Assembly: GCA_009731375.1 (NCBI GenBank)
Contig: BJOX01000271.1
Span: forward strand, 280,255 to 340,289
Reading direction: 5' to 3'
Length of the DNA stretch: 60,035 nt
Source of the DNA: Paulinella micropora
Taxonomy: Eukaryota > Cercozoa > Imbricatea > Euglyphida
The notes beneath the pieces are model-generated. The model ran no database searches, was not told the DNA's origin, and saw nothing but the letters and a program-made list of their open reading frames with translations. Positions 1 to 54,227 of this stretch are shown here, piece by piece (position 1 is the first letter of the stretch; each line of letters begins with the position of its first letter). The position numbers and the translations under genes were made by a program.

Positions 1-28
1 GAGGGAAGGAGGGAGGGAGGGAGGGAGG

Positions 29-85
<57 letters not shown>

Positions 86-90
86 TTTTT
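1..90. repeat. (GGGA)n/(GA)n purine tract
   Basis: Pure GGGA then GA repeats at the window edge. No coding signal is seen. It lies downstream, in transcript sense, of the last visible elongase exon and may belong to a further intron of that gene. Confidence 0.9.
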
Positions 91-165
91 GCCCAAGTAG
101 TAGGTGTGCATAAAGATGTGGACTATGAAATTAGTCCAAGGTCCCTCGTGAGAAAGAAATAGATG

Positions 166-735
<570 letters not shown>

Positions 736-773
736 AGGACACAGACAGGCCAGTGCGCCAAGCAACCTACAAA

Positions 774-968
774 AATACATACATACATACATACATGCAT
801 GCATGCATGCATGCATGCATGCATACATACATACATACATACATACATACATACATACATACATACATACATACATACGCAAACGAGTACAAAACATCTA
901 CATACACATACACACATGCATACATACATAAGCAGACGTGTACGATGCATCTACCTGGTCTTCTCGCA

Positions 969-1025
<57 letters not shown>
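774..1025. repeat. (CATA)n block and poly-C tract before a gap
   Basis: CATA/CATG repeats run to about 880, followed by short unique DNA and then about 55 C residues that end in a 10-N gap at 1026-1035. The minus-strand elongase exon 7 breaks off on the other side of this gap, so its continuation is lost here. The poly-C is probably an assembly or read artefact. Confidence 0.8.
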
Positions 1026-1035
1026 NNNNNNNNNN

Positions 1036-12815
<11,780 letters not shown>

Positions 12816-13196
12816 CGCGACTAAAAACACAAAAAACACATTTGTGAGTTAGGTAAAAAACATTATTGCTTGCATCTTGGCGTATTACCACCGCATGCCA
12901 CGAATACGACAAAGCCCGAGAGACAGAACGGTCAAACAAGTCACTCACCTTCGCAAGAACGCAAGGGCGGGTGGAAGAAGAAAAGTTGCGCGAAGCGATG
13001 TGAACGAGCGGCCCACACCATCGAAAATGGAAGGGATCACATTGTTGCAGTCAATTCACGGAAAAATTTGCATGTATGTAGCAAAACTAGCGAAACCGAA
13101 ATAAAGAACCTAAGTCTTCACCTAATAATTTACAAAACAGAAATCGTCAAGAGTACTGTCAAGCTTGAACATTTCCTCTCTGTGGTGAACCCCATC
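12816..13196. promoter_or_regulatory. Divergent promoter interval, elongase and kinase
   Basis: 381 bp lie between the ATG of the elongase (12815, minus) and that of the adenylate kinase (13197, plus). The stretch has no microsatellite, unlike its surroundings. A TTTTTAG just upstream of the elongase ATG could be an acceptor for a 5' UTR exon. No TATA box could be assigned. Confidence 0.5.
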
Positions 13197-25829
<12,633 letters not shown>

Positions 25830-27001
25830 TAAGTCATTTGTAATATAGAGGTAAAGGGGGAGCGTGGTAGACATATATTGTGGGATTATTATTAGTAAGT
25901 TTTAGTTTTAGTCCCTAGCTCAGACTCACTGAAATGCATTTAATCAATCATTGAATCATGGACCTAAATAATTTTGCCCCCCTGCGGCATTTTCTGTCTG
26001 GTTTCTGTGAGTGGGTCAGTGAATGGTCTCACAGACAAAGAAAGCAAATGATGGCATCTCTGTCTAGTCTCTTTTGGCTTACGCTTTTTCAAAACAAGAA
26101 TACTTCTAATGTATATCTTACAATGTTTTGTGTGTGTATGTGTGTATGTGGCGGTTGTAAATTATGAACAAAATACATTAAGACACTAGGCTTTGATGAG
26201 ATACATGGACAGCAGCGTACATGCCTCTGTATTGGGTTCGTCAGCAAAATAAAAGACTTTGGGCAACCCACTGGACTATACAACTGTTGTGGTTTTGGAT
26301 ATGTCTTTTGATTTAACGAAGGATCGAAAGATACTACTTCGCATTTGGGATGAAATCCAGCCTCGGAATGCGGGCATATCATTTTCAGTTGTTATTAATA
26401 TTGGTACACTGGCTTAGTCAGGAACTTGAATCGGGGTCGTGGGAGGCAGGCGAAGCGAGTGAAAACGTGATACCGAAGTACTACAATTCGGGTTAAAATG
26501 ATCTTACCACGCACTTAACTGTGTGTAGGGGAGCATGAATTTACATATCATGATGCCACTTATGAGGTATCGCCTCATTAGTATCCCTACTCAGGCAACG
26601 GTGGCAAGTAGTATATTATATCCGATTAAAGTTGATCAGTGGAAAAAAAACCGTGGCAGGTCGGAAAGGGGGATTCCAAAAGGACTCGGAAGTAGAGTTC
26701 GGAAAGCCCGAGGAAGCACAGAAACTTAGTAAAAAGATGAAAACTTACCATACAATCTTACTGTTGAAATTTCAGCTCAATGAGTCAAAATGAGGCTCGG
26801 AAAGCGTTCTTCAAGTCACAGTCACGATATATTAATATTGTAGTAATATATTAATATATTAAAATTTTAGTCGTTCAGTGATCAGTTAGCTGAGTATATA
26901 ATTTAACTTTATATTGATTGTAATATCGTCATTGACATATTGTAATGCTCTCAGAGTCTACAAATCATCGTACTATGATCACTGAATTACTAAATTAAGG
27001 A

Positions 27002-27043
<42 letters not shown>

Positions 27044-28262
27044 NNNNNNNNNNCGGCCCGGCAGTGATTGAAGGGCTGTTAGCACTCACCCCGGCGGCCT
27101 ACGCGTGTGGGCTCCAAACCTCAGACTGCGCATCATGAATGCAACTTTGAAAGCTGAGAGCCTCGGAAGTCGAATCCAAGTACCGATCCATCACATAAGG
27201 GAATCATCCGGCTCAAATTAATACTAACTTGAACACTTGGCTGAGCGGCGGCCGCCCACGACTCAGTGGCCGGACATATGTAGACATGTGACGCCGGATA
27301 GTAGGCGTGACTGGCCGTCGCTTTAATAGTGAACATCGTCCTGGAGTCTGATACAAGTTCAAGTTCTTGCCTGTCACGTATATACCTTCCGAGAAGGGGC
27401 GGAGCCCAGTAAACTGTGACTTTCACAGAGAATTATTAACTTAATAACTTGACAATTTCAGGCCGGATGAAGTTTCAAGAGCCTACGGTCCTTGAATAAA
27501 GATATGGAAAAGTATCAAGTTCAGGTCCCTAATAAAATATCTAAATGGCATAAGCTGAGTTGTCGTTGCCATGATGACTTCCGATGGGACCGCCGATAAC
27601 AATCCCCCTCCAAGTCCGAACAATGATGGACCGACTCACCGCGAGAATAAGGATTTGCGCGGCCCGGCACGGCGGGATCATGTGACTACTGAACTTGAAT
27701 NNNNNNNNNNGCTCTGACTCATGATAATAATTGTAAGAGCAAAATATGATCGAGTTCACTCTATCGGGCAAAGCCTTGAACATTATTAATAACTTCCACT
27801 TCAACCGAACTGTACACTTGAGACGAGTCGTCGTGTCCCCTCAAAAAGATACATCAATTCCTGCATTATTGCAATAATACAAAAAATATCTCGGACAACG
27901 GACAGAAATGAAATTACCGTTTCCAAACTTTCAGTAAATTGCTCCCATGCCACGGAACACTTGAACCCTATTTTCCTTAGGTACTCCGTCTGCCAGAAGC
28001 CTCGGCTGAGTACCGCGACACAACTCAACTCATAGCAAGGAGGGGAGCCGGAGCGGGGATCCGACTGCAAGTTTGCTCGGTCATCTGATGCGAGGCTCCA
28101 TGTTGCAACTAAGTTTATTCTCAATAAATAACTTGAAGGGCGGGCAAGAACACTCTGCGTTATTGATCGTTAAGAGTTATTAATAAATTGTCCTTTGACG
28201 TCGCGGTTCATAAACCCTACGTTTCAGAGTCATTTTTCACCGGCGAAGCTCTCGACTCCACT
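25830..28262. other. Convergent intergenic region, no gene seen
   Basis: The kinase (plus) and the transporter (minus) end here facing each other. The DNA is mostly non-repetitive. It has an AT-rich stretch at 26830-26960, recurring TTATTAATAACTT-like motifs, a poly-G tract and two 10-N gaps (27044-27053, 27701-27710). Open frames of 60-107 codons lack family motifs and splice context. Confidence 0.6.
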
Positions 28263-45465
<17,203 letters not shown>

Positions 45466-45780
45466 GTTCCCTAAGAACAGCTTGGTTCTTGCAAGATCAG
45501 AACAGCTTGGTTAGATCCCAACTTTTTTATATGCTTATGTAAATTGTTTACTGCAAAGAGCTCGGTGATAAAAATTAACAAAACTCGGCCGGTTTCGGCC
45601 ACCAAAATGATATTCGGTATTTACGGGTTGAATGCAAACCACCTGCTTCTGCGGCGCTCTGTCTTGGAGTTCGAATTGGCCGCGAAGTACTGGTTCCATT
45701 CCCCCCTCCCTACTCTCCCTAAGTTGAAGTAACGTNNNNNNNNNNCCCCCCCCCCCCCCCCCCCCTTCCTAGCTTTCGAG
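45466..45780. promoter_or_regulatory. Upstream region of the transporter
   Basis: Unique DNA before the start codon at 45465, with an AAATTG/TTTTTATATG AT-rich stretch, cut by a gap at 45736-45745. No defined promoter element can be assigned. Confidence 0.35.
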
Positions 45781-45819
45781 CTTCCTTGCTGCATGAAAAA
45801 CTTGCATATTACGGGTCAG

Positions 45820-46400
45820 GATGTCAATGCAGTAATTTCAATGCAGTGCGCTGAAATTTCAATGCAGTGCGTTGAAATTTCAATGCATGCATTGAAACTT
45901 CAATACATGATGCATTGAAACACATTGACGTTTCAATATATGCATTCATATGTGAAATGTGTGTTTCAATGGCATGCATTGATTTTCAATGCATGCATTA
46001 AAATGTCAATGCAGCACCGATCAATGCATGCATTGATCTTCAATGCATGCATTGAAATTTCAGTGCAGCACAGACATGTGTGTTTCAATGCATAAATTTA
46101 ATTTCAATACATTCATTCAAATGTTAATGCAGCACAGATCAATGCATGCATTGATTTTCAATGCATACATTAAAAAATCAATGCAGCACAGATAAATGCA
46201 TGCACTGATCTTCAACGCATGCATTAAATTGTCAATGCAGCACAGAAATGTGTATTTCACTGCATGCATTGATTTTTCAATGTATGCATTAAAATGTTAA
46301 TGTATGCATTGAAACGTGTCTTTTCAATATGTATGCATTGATTTTCAATGCATGCATTGACATAGGTAATTCAGTGTATAACAGTAATATCAATGCAGTG
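45820..46400. repeat. Left array of ATGCATGCAT palindrome
   Basis: Diverged copies of the self-complementary unit TTTCAATGCATGCATTGAAA with variants. Mirror partner of the array at 47570-48150 across the ORF at 46519-47481. Confidence 0.9.
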
Positions 46401-46518
46401 TAATCATTTTAATACCAAGAACACATTTAACTTGTGAGTAAAAAACATGTTTAACTAGTAAGTAAATTAACTTATTTATTTTTTTGCTAATTACTCCACT
46501 CCATCTTCATTTCTGTCA

Positions 46519-47481
46519 TCATACATTTCTTCCACCTTCTTCCTCTTCCTCACTTCTGTCATCATACATGTCTTCTTCTTCTTCTTCTTCTTCAACATCA
46601 TCTTCTTCATCTGATTCTTGAACTTCCTCTTCCTCGGCGACGCCTTCTTTCTGTTTATCATCTTCTTCTCCTTCACGACGATCGATTTCTTCTTTCAATT
46701 CCTGTGGCAGATAGTCACTGATATCTAATTCCATGAAATAGAATCGAGTGTGTGTGTTCGGAACCGGAGCAACGATGCAAGGAATGTCAAGAAAGTTGAC
46801 AGGAACAAAAGTAAGTGATGGTTGGGCAGGCAATGTATCGCACACCCACAAGTGATCATCTTGCTTTCTTGCGCGCAAAAGTTCCACTCTCGCCAAATCA
46901 CACGCGTACCCATTATACGCAACGTGAGCATACCAGTGCACTGCAGCTGCGTACCTGCCTGCCACTGTAACTCCCCAGCAGCGGCGAGGGAACGTCTGCT
47001 TGATATTCTCAACAGTGAGAAAGCAGCAGCCACCCGCAAAGCGCTCACCCCTTCCAGACCTGGTTGACTTCATCAGGAATCCCTTGCACCTCATAAACTT
47101 TGCTAGTTTGATGTTTGCTGCGGTCAGTACTGGACGCTGACCCAACACTTGCCAACCCGATAGCTGCCTCCAGCAGCTGTCCATAAACTCCTGCAGCTCC
47201 ACGAAATACATTGGTTTCTGCAAGAGCAGTCGGCTGAAGATCAGGTTGTTAGCCATGTCTTTGAGTGTGACGTTGCATGCGTAGCTGAGGTTCTTCTTGC
47301 AGGAACGGAAGCATGACATGATCAGCTTATCCTTGTCGTCAAGATTTGCCTGGCGCAAGCTGGTCAAGGTCCACATTGGTGCCTCATTACTCCATTTCAT
47401 GAAAGTATCCTCAGAGCGATTCAGATTGTGCACTTGCTTCTTAAGTTCTCCTACTTGGTGTTCCAGATCGAAAGCTTGCAC
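46519..47481 (-). CDS. Transposase-like protein, C-terminal exon
   Basis: Open frame of about 320 codons ending in a TGA at 46519. The apparent first codon is GTG next to a stop and an AG, so this is probably the last exon after an acceptor near 47483-47495. Visible parts: short amphipathic start (LEHQVGELKKQVHNLNR), a middle with Cys/Arg-rich KFMRCKGFLMKSTRSGRGER, then AVHWYAHVAYNGYACDLARV and VPVNFLDIPCIVAPVPNTHTRFYF, and an acidic tail rich in Glu/Asp. The W..V..Y...ARV / VP..FLDIPC..APV layout resembles the C-terminal region of CACTA- or KDZ-type transposases, but no catalytic domain is seen. Arrays of palindromes on both sides look like subterminal repeats. It could also be an unrelated host protein. 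Confidence 0.5.
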   Translation of the reverse strand: MQAFDLEHQVGELKKQVHNLNRSEDTFMKWSNEAPMWTLTSLRQANLDDKDKLIMSCFRSCKKNLSYACNVTLKDMANNLIFSRLLLQKPMYFVELQEFMDSCWRQLSGWQVLGQRPVLTAANIKLAKFMRCKGFLMKSTRSGRGERFAGGCCFLTVENIKQTFPRRCWGVTVAGRYAAAVHWYAHVAYNGYACDLARVELLRARKQDDHLWVCDTLPAQPSLTFVPVNFLDIPCIVAPVPNTHTRFYFMELDISDYLPQELKEEIDRREGEEDDKQKEGVAEEEEVQESDEEDDVEEEEEEEDMYDDRSEEEEEGGRNV

Positions 47482-47569
47482 TTAATCTGCTAAACTACTC
47501 AAAGCGCCGCGGATCTTAACACCTGCACAATATAACAGCAAAGGTTTCATTACAGAGTGCACGGACAAT

Positions 47570-48150
47570 TCCATGCAGAATGTATTGAAATTTCAATGCA
47601 CAATGAATTGAAATTTCAATGCATGTATTGAAAATTTGCAAGTGACTTCAATGCATGCATTGAAATTTCAATATAGAATGCATTGAAATTTCAATGATTA
47701 TGCATTGAAATTTCAATGCATGCATTGAAAATTTTGAAATGACTTCAATGCATGCATTGAAATTTCAATCTATGCATTGAAAATGTCGAAATGACTAATG
47801 CATGCATTGAAATTTTAATGCAAATGAAATTTCAATGCATTTTGCATTGAAATTTCAATGCATGCATTGAAAATTTCGAAATGACTTCAATTGCAATGCA
47901 TGCATTGAAATTTCAATGCAGAAAAGTCTGATGAGCCGGACACTGATGATTTCCGAAAATATTTTGTTTATCAATGCATGCATTGAATTACCTATTTCAA
48001 TGCATGCATTGAAATTTCAATGCAGTGCTTATCAATGCATGTACCTATTTCAATGCATGCATTGAAATTTCAATGCAGTGCTTATCAATGCATGCATTGA
48101 ATTATCTATTTCAATGCATGCATTGAAATTTCAATATAGTGCTGAGCCGG
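47570..48150. repeat. Right array of ATGCATGCAT palindrome
   Basis: About 20 copies of TTTCAATGCATGCATTGAAA and variants. Near the right side, GAGCCGGACACT-like segments (47934, 48145, 48182) recur and would encode E-P-D-T-x-D-F. Confidence 0.9.
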
Positions 48151-48159
48151 ACACTTATG

Positions 48160-48660
48160 ACTTTCTATTTCTGATTTATGATGAGCCTGACACCTGTGAC
48201 TTCCAAAAAGCAAATGTCACTTTCGTGCATCATCAACATTCTTGCAGTCTCCACTACAAGCACGAAGTTCCCCTTATCTGTCGTGATTGCTGTTTGCTTT
48301 GTGGTAATTGTTGTTTTCTTTGGGGTGTTTCGTGACCCCCATCAAAAAAATTTCAGAAAAAACCCTGCGTGCCTTTGGTGCAGAAGATAGTGTCAAAGCA
48401 AAAACCGTTACAGGAGAGAGTAAGTGTAGTGTCTTGTCTCTTGGTGTCAAAATTCTATTACTTGTTGTCAATGCACTTTGTAGTACTTTGCAGCTGATGA
48501 CGTCATGCCATTAACAACCGTCTTGGCCTGCATTGCTTATATGTATTTAATTAGGTCTTCGTAGGACTTGAATCCTCTGCACTTGTTAGGGCATGACTTC
48601 TGTACTTGTTGTCAATGCCATGGAAAATCAGGTTCAAAGCGCCAACTGTCCCCCCCCCCC
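48160..48660. other. Unique stretch, no gene recognised
   Basis: Moderately AT-rich DNA with 60-85-codon frames lacking motifs or splice context. It ends in a poly-C and a TATC array (48661-48760). Confidence 0.4.
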
Positions 48661-48672
48661 TCTTTCTCTCTA

Positions 48673-48749
<77 letters not shown>

Positions 48750-48766
48750 ATCTATTGTTTACCTTA

Positions 48767-48908
48767 CATATCCAAAGTATACCTTGAAATAGTCAAGGTA
48801 TACCTTGAAATAATCAAAGTCTACCTTAAACTAGTCAAGGTATACCTTGCAATATCAAGGTATACCTTGATATTCCAAGTTATTATATAATACCTTGAAA
48901 TATCAAGG
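48767..48908. repeat. AAGGTATACCTTGAAATA satellite
   Basis: About seven units whose core, AAGGTATACCTT, is a perfect palindrome. Confidence 0.9.
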
Positions 48909-49390
<482 letters not shown>

Positions 49391-49590
49391 TGCGTGCATT
49401 GAAATTTCAATGCAGTGAGCATTGAAATTTCAATGCATGTATTGAAATCACTTTTAAGCTTTCAATGCATGCATTAAAATTTCAATGCAGTGAGCATTAA
49501 AATTTCAATGCAGCGAGCATTGAAATTTCAATGCATGCATTGAAATCTTAAAAGTGATTTCAATGCAAGCATTAAAATCTCAATGCTCGC
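49391..49590. repeat. ATGCATGCAT palindrome array
   Basis: Nine or so units ending directly at the left arm of the large inverted repeat. Confidence 0.9.
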
Positions 49591-49592
49591 TT

Positions 49593-50440
49593 GTAGGCGC
49601 CCGCAGGGACATAGGTGGACTTTTGAATTCATGAAGAGAGCGGGTTTTATTATGTACGGACATAGGCCAGGGCTTTCCATATCTTGCACCTCAGGGTCAG
49701 AAAGATTTACGTTAGTTTGTTGGCAGCGATAGGTGCCATCCGTGCCGCAATCCATGTTGCTGAATTATTTGCTGTGTTAGTAGTTCCACTTCATCAATGC
49801 AGTGGTTGACGTGCACTCCCAGCTGGAACTGCATATCATGGATGACGGCAAGGTCACGAACATAGTTACTGATGCAGCAGGTGAGTTTCTTGGAGAGAAC
49901 GAGCTTGTCGTAAGGATTAAACAGTTAGGCCACTGGCCGGCGGGAAACCGTAACTCTTTGAAGGGTAGAGAGCCCAGGACAGAGAATTAGGGATAGTTAG
50001 TAAATTAGTTTATTCAGAAACAACAGATTTTGGGAAGTTGCATCGCCTCATAATGACAAGGGAGTATGTAGATGATTTCATCAGGTGCGCAAGGAGGCCA
50101 GCGCAAAGTACTAAAGGAAAAGGTCAAGCAAGAGTGGAAGCAAAAGGGGCAGCAAAAAGTCAAGCACATAACATAGTTAGTAAAGAGCAAAGTAAGAAAG
50201 AAAAGGAAAGAGAAAAGTGGTATTATGAAGAGATACCAAAAGGACAGCCAGAAGAAAGACTTGGAAAACGAAGTAGAACGCCTAGCGAGAAGGTGAGGGA
50301 TTGGGATAGTGATTGGAAATCAAATGTGACACCAAAACTACAAAACAAGAAGAAGAAATAAAAATTAAAAAAAAGCAAATGATAGCTTTTCCAAAATCAG
50401 AATGGTAACATTAAAAAAATCTGTATGCTAGTGATGAAGT
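49593..50440 (+). pseudogene. Inverted-repeat left arm, cargo gene relic
   Basis: Plus-strand copy of the segment found inverted at 51790-52640. It starts inside the end of the methyltransferase frame (RRPQGHRWTFEFMKRAGFIM), then, after a possible intron, reads VVDVHSQLELHIMDDGKVTN ... GEFLGENELV and EYVDDFIRCARRPAQSTKGK ... SRTPSEKVRDWDSDW. A stop after EPRTEN breaks the frame near 49990. The C-terminal part is Lys/Arg/Ser-rich. No known domain is recognised. Confidence 0.65.
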
Positions 50441-50479
50441 CATTTACTTTGAATACTGCCGGCATTAAAGTGTTAATTC

Positions 50480-51760
50480 GATGCATTCAATGCATTTGCA
50501 TTGAAATCTCGATGCTTGCATTGGACACGTGCATTGATATTTCACTGCATGCATTGAAAATAATTCAATTCATGCATTGAAATTTCAATGCATGATGCAT
50601 AGAAATTTCAATGCATGCGTTGAGTTTTCGATGAATGATGCATTGAGATCTCAATGCATGCATTGAAATTTCAATGCATCATGCATTGAAATGTCAATGC
50701 ATGCATTGAAAATTTTTTCAATGCATGCATTGAATCGTTGACTCTCCGGACTTTAATAAACCCCCGTGACCTGTGAGGCCGGTGCATTGAAAAAAAGTGC
50801 TGCATTGACCAACCCCGATGCATGCATTGAAATGTTAATGCACATGCATTGAAATTTCAATGCATGCATTGAAAGACATGCATTGACAATTCAATGCATG
50901 CATTAAAAAAATTTTGATGCAGTGCATTGAAATTTTTTTAATGCAGTGCATTGAGCCTAAACGGGATCGTAGTGGCAATTGTGGCTATGTATGTACTAGC
51001 TATAGATGTACATGTGGCATATGCCATGACAATGCAGCATATATATGCATGTATGTATCTAGTGTATGTATGTTTTAAGAAGAAGTGCCTCACGTAACAT
51101 GATATGTGTATGTACATGTAGTACGGTGTCTAGTATGTATGTATGTATGTATGTATGTATACGTATGTATGTATACGTATGTACATGTATGTATGTATGT
51201 GCGTATGTATATATGCACTATGATCCCGGATAGGTTCAATGCAGTGCATTGAAAATTTTTCAATGGCAATGCATGCATTGAAAAATTTCATGATTTGAAA
51301 TTTTTCAATGCATGCATCAAAATGAATCATATTTGTTCAATGCATGCATTGAAATTTCAATGCATGCATCGAGCTCGAGGTTGGCAAGGCATCGTACCTC
51401 ACAGGCCTAGTCAACATGCTGGGGGTTTATTAAAGATGCAGGAGTCCGGAGTCAACGATTTCAATGCATGCATTAAAATGATTTTCAATGCATGCATTGA
51501 AAAAAATTCAATGCATGCATTGAAATTTCAATGCATGCATTGAGATCTCAATGCATCATGCATTGAAATTTCGATGCATGAATTGAAAAACATTAATGCA
51601 TGCATTGAAATATCAATGCAATCATTGAATTATTTTCAATGCATGCATTGAAATATCAATTCAAATGTCCAATGCATGCATTGAGATTTCAATGCAAATG
51701 CATTGAAATTTCAATGTATGCGTCGAAAAGTAATGGTGATGTATGCGTCGAAAAGTAATG
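50480..51760. repeat. Inner arms and centre of the inverted repeat
   Basis: Palindrome arrays on both sides of a centre at about 51110. Matching inverted landmarks are TTTAATAAACCCCC (about 50752) and its complement (51426), and CGGGATCGTAG (50953) against CTATGATCCCGG (51218). The centre holds GTAT/CATA repeats. Confidence 0.8.
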
Positions 51761-51789
51761 GTAATGTACACTACTTCATCACTAGCATA

Positions 51790-52520
51790 CAGATTTTTTT
51801 AATGCTACCATTCGGATTTTTGAAAGGCTATCTTTTGCTTTTTTTTAAATTTTTTTAAAAATTTATTTCTTCTTCCCATGTTTTGTAGTTTTGGCTTCGC
51901 ATTTGATCTCCAATCACTATCCCAATCCCTCACCTTCTCGCTAGGCGTTCTACTTCGTTTTCTAAGTTTTTCTTCTGGCTGTCCTTTTTGTATCTCTTGA
52001 TAATACCACTTTTCTCTTCCCATTTCTTTCTTAGCTTGCTCCTTACTAACTATGTAGTTATGTGCTTGGCTTTTTCCTGCCCCTTTTGCTTCCACTCTTG
52101 CTTGACCTTTTCCCTTAGTACTTTGCGCTGGCCTCCTTGCGCACCTGATGAAATCATCTACATACTCCCTTGCCATTATGAGGCGGTGAAACTTCTGAAA
52201 ATCTATTGTTTCTGAATAAACTAACCTACTAACTATGCCTAACTCTCTGCTTGCCTCTGTCCTGGGCTCTCTACCCTTCAGGGAGTTACTGTTTCCACCC
52301 GGCCAGATGCCTAACTGTTTAATCCCTACGACAAGCTCGTTCTCTCCAAGAAATTCACCTGCTGCACCAGTAACTGAGTTCGTGACCTTACCGTCATCCA
52401 TGATGTGCAGTTCCATCGGGGGGGTGCACGTCAACCACTGCATTGATGAAGTGATACTACTAACACAGCAAATAATTCAGCAACATGGATTGCGGCACGG
52501 ATAGCACCTATCACTGCCAA
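51790..52520 (-). pseudogene. Inverted-repeat right arm, cargo gene relic
   Basis: Reads MELHIMDDGKVTN ... GEFLGENELVVGIKQLG ... REYVDDFIRCARRPAQSTKG ... SRTPSEKVRDWDSDW and stays open to 51805, longer than the left arm. One base is lost or gained near 52420 (poly-C) compared with the left arm, so the joint to the upstream frame is broken. It lies immediately downstream of the methyltransferase frame and was probably its C-terminal part or next gene. Confidence 0.6.
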
Positions 52521-52524
52521 CAAA

Positions 52525-53058
52525 CTAACGTAAATCTTTCTGACCTGAGGTGCAAGATATGGAAAGCCCTGGTCTATGTCCATACATAATAAAACCCGCT
52601 CTGTTCATGAATTCAAAAGTCCGCCTATGTCCCTGCGGACGCCTACACTCATCTGCAATGCAAACATTCCTGACTTGGGTATTATTGCGTATGTGTTCTA
52701 GAACAACGACTTTCTCGCTAGCTGTCCACCCTGTCCAGAACAAATAAATGGTGACCAATCCGTTCCAACGATAACCTTGGAAATACCGTTTCAGCCCGGC
52801 AAGGTCCTGCACGTGCGTGTTCCATAGAATTTGAGGACCTGATTGTGTCCACAAGTCCCGATTCTGACTAGTGGCCCTTAGTTTGCGTGCATTTCGGATC
52901 CGTAAAGACCACCGTTCTCTAAAATCGCTTTGCTCTAGTCCCGCCACTTTTGCAAACCCAAACACCATGGCTGCTACTAAAACATGCCCTCGGCCACAAC
53001 CTATGTCCAAAAACATGCTCTTCTTTCTATCAGCAAGTGGCACACTGTCCAATAGTCA
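52525..53058 (-). pseudogene. Class I SAM-dependent methyltransferase-like
   Basis: Motif I FLDIGCGRGHVLVAAM and the following acidic position (AGLEQ) define a Rossmann-type SAM-binding fold. Further on are IYLFWTGWTASEKVVVLEHI and FEFMNRAGFIMYGHRPG. The frame has no start; TGA lies just upstream at about 53058. Coding sense continues upstream in another frame (KEVAAVIKAFRHSIDKIQV, to about 53190), so there is a frameshift or unseen intron. Substrate unknown; a DOT1-like histone methyltransferase is one possibility. Confidence 0.6.
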
Positions 53059-53279
53059 AAGTTCCCTCCACGCCTTGCGGGGAAACTTGAATCTTATCTA
53101 TACTATGCCTAAAAGCTTTTATCACAGCTGCAACTTCTTTTGTCTTCCAGTCATTAGGAAGACAGGAGTGACAATGGGACAGCGTAAAGCTGTTCGCCTG
53201 TAGACAAGCACTCTCAGTGCAAGTCCATCGCGGCAGCGTTCGCATGACTGCTCGCTTCGCCTAGTCACAGAGACAGAAC

Positions 53280-53395
<116 letters not shown>

Positions 53396-53584
53396 GGTAG
53401 TAAAGTTGGGCTCTCTATGCCACATGTCTAGACATCTCCAGATATGTCGACCCGCCTTTGAGATTTTTGTTACGGCAGCAATGTGACACGCGCATCTGAA
53501 TTAATGTGATGATTCGCGTGCTAAATTGCCAACGAGCATCGTTTCAGGTGGCATCGGTTAGGGCAGCAGTTCTACGCGAGGAGA

Positions 53585-53624
<40 letters not shown>

Positions 53625-53625
<1 letters not shown>

Positions 53626-53915
53626 TTCAATGCTTGCATTGAAATTTCCCTGCAGCGAGCATTGAAATTTCATTGCGTGCATTGAATTTTCCCTGCAGCG
53701 AGCATTGAAATTTCATTGCATGCGTTGAAAAAACGTTTCAGCTTTCAATGCATGCATTGAAACTTCAATGCAGGATAGATTGAAATTTCAATGCATGCAT
53801 TGAAACGACTGTTCAGCTTTCAGTGCATGCATTGAAATTTCAATGCAGTATGCATTGAGGGAAATTTCAATGCAGTATGCATTGAAATTTCAATGCATGC
53901 ATTGAAATTACTGTA
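53625..53915. repeat. ATGCATGCAT palindrome array
   Basis: About ten units, some alternating with CCCTGCAGCGAGCATTG-like variants, between the methyltransferase and the next ORF. Confidence 0.9.
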
Positions 53916-53916
53916 A

Positions 53917-54145
53917 TCATCGCTTGAAGTCTGCATGACGGGTCATGCACACCTCATGGGGTGACGGTGTTCCACGCCATGTCATCCAGCTGTTTACCAC
54001 ATGTTTCACGCAGCCAAGCCACACACCTCTTTCCGTAGTAAATAGTAATACATTGCCCCAAAAAATTGGCAACAAAGAATAAAGAACAACCACTCCCCTA
54101 GTTTCAACCGCGACACAGTTTGGCTGAGAGCTATGCTGCGCAAAC

Positions 54146-54227
<82 letters not shown>

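Noticed and set aside
12870-13196. N-terminal extension of the kinase from a start at 12870
   Set aside because: The frame is open, but it overlaps the divergent promoter interval, has no domain features, and the ATG at 13197 gives a typical acylation signal.
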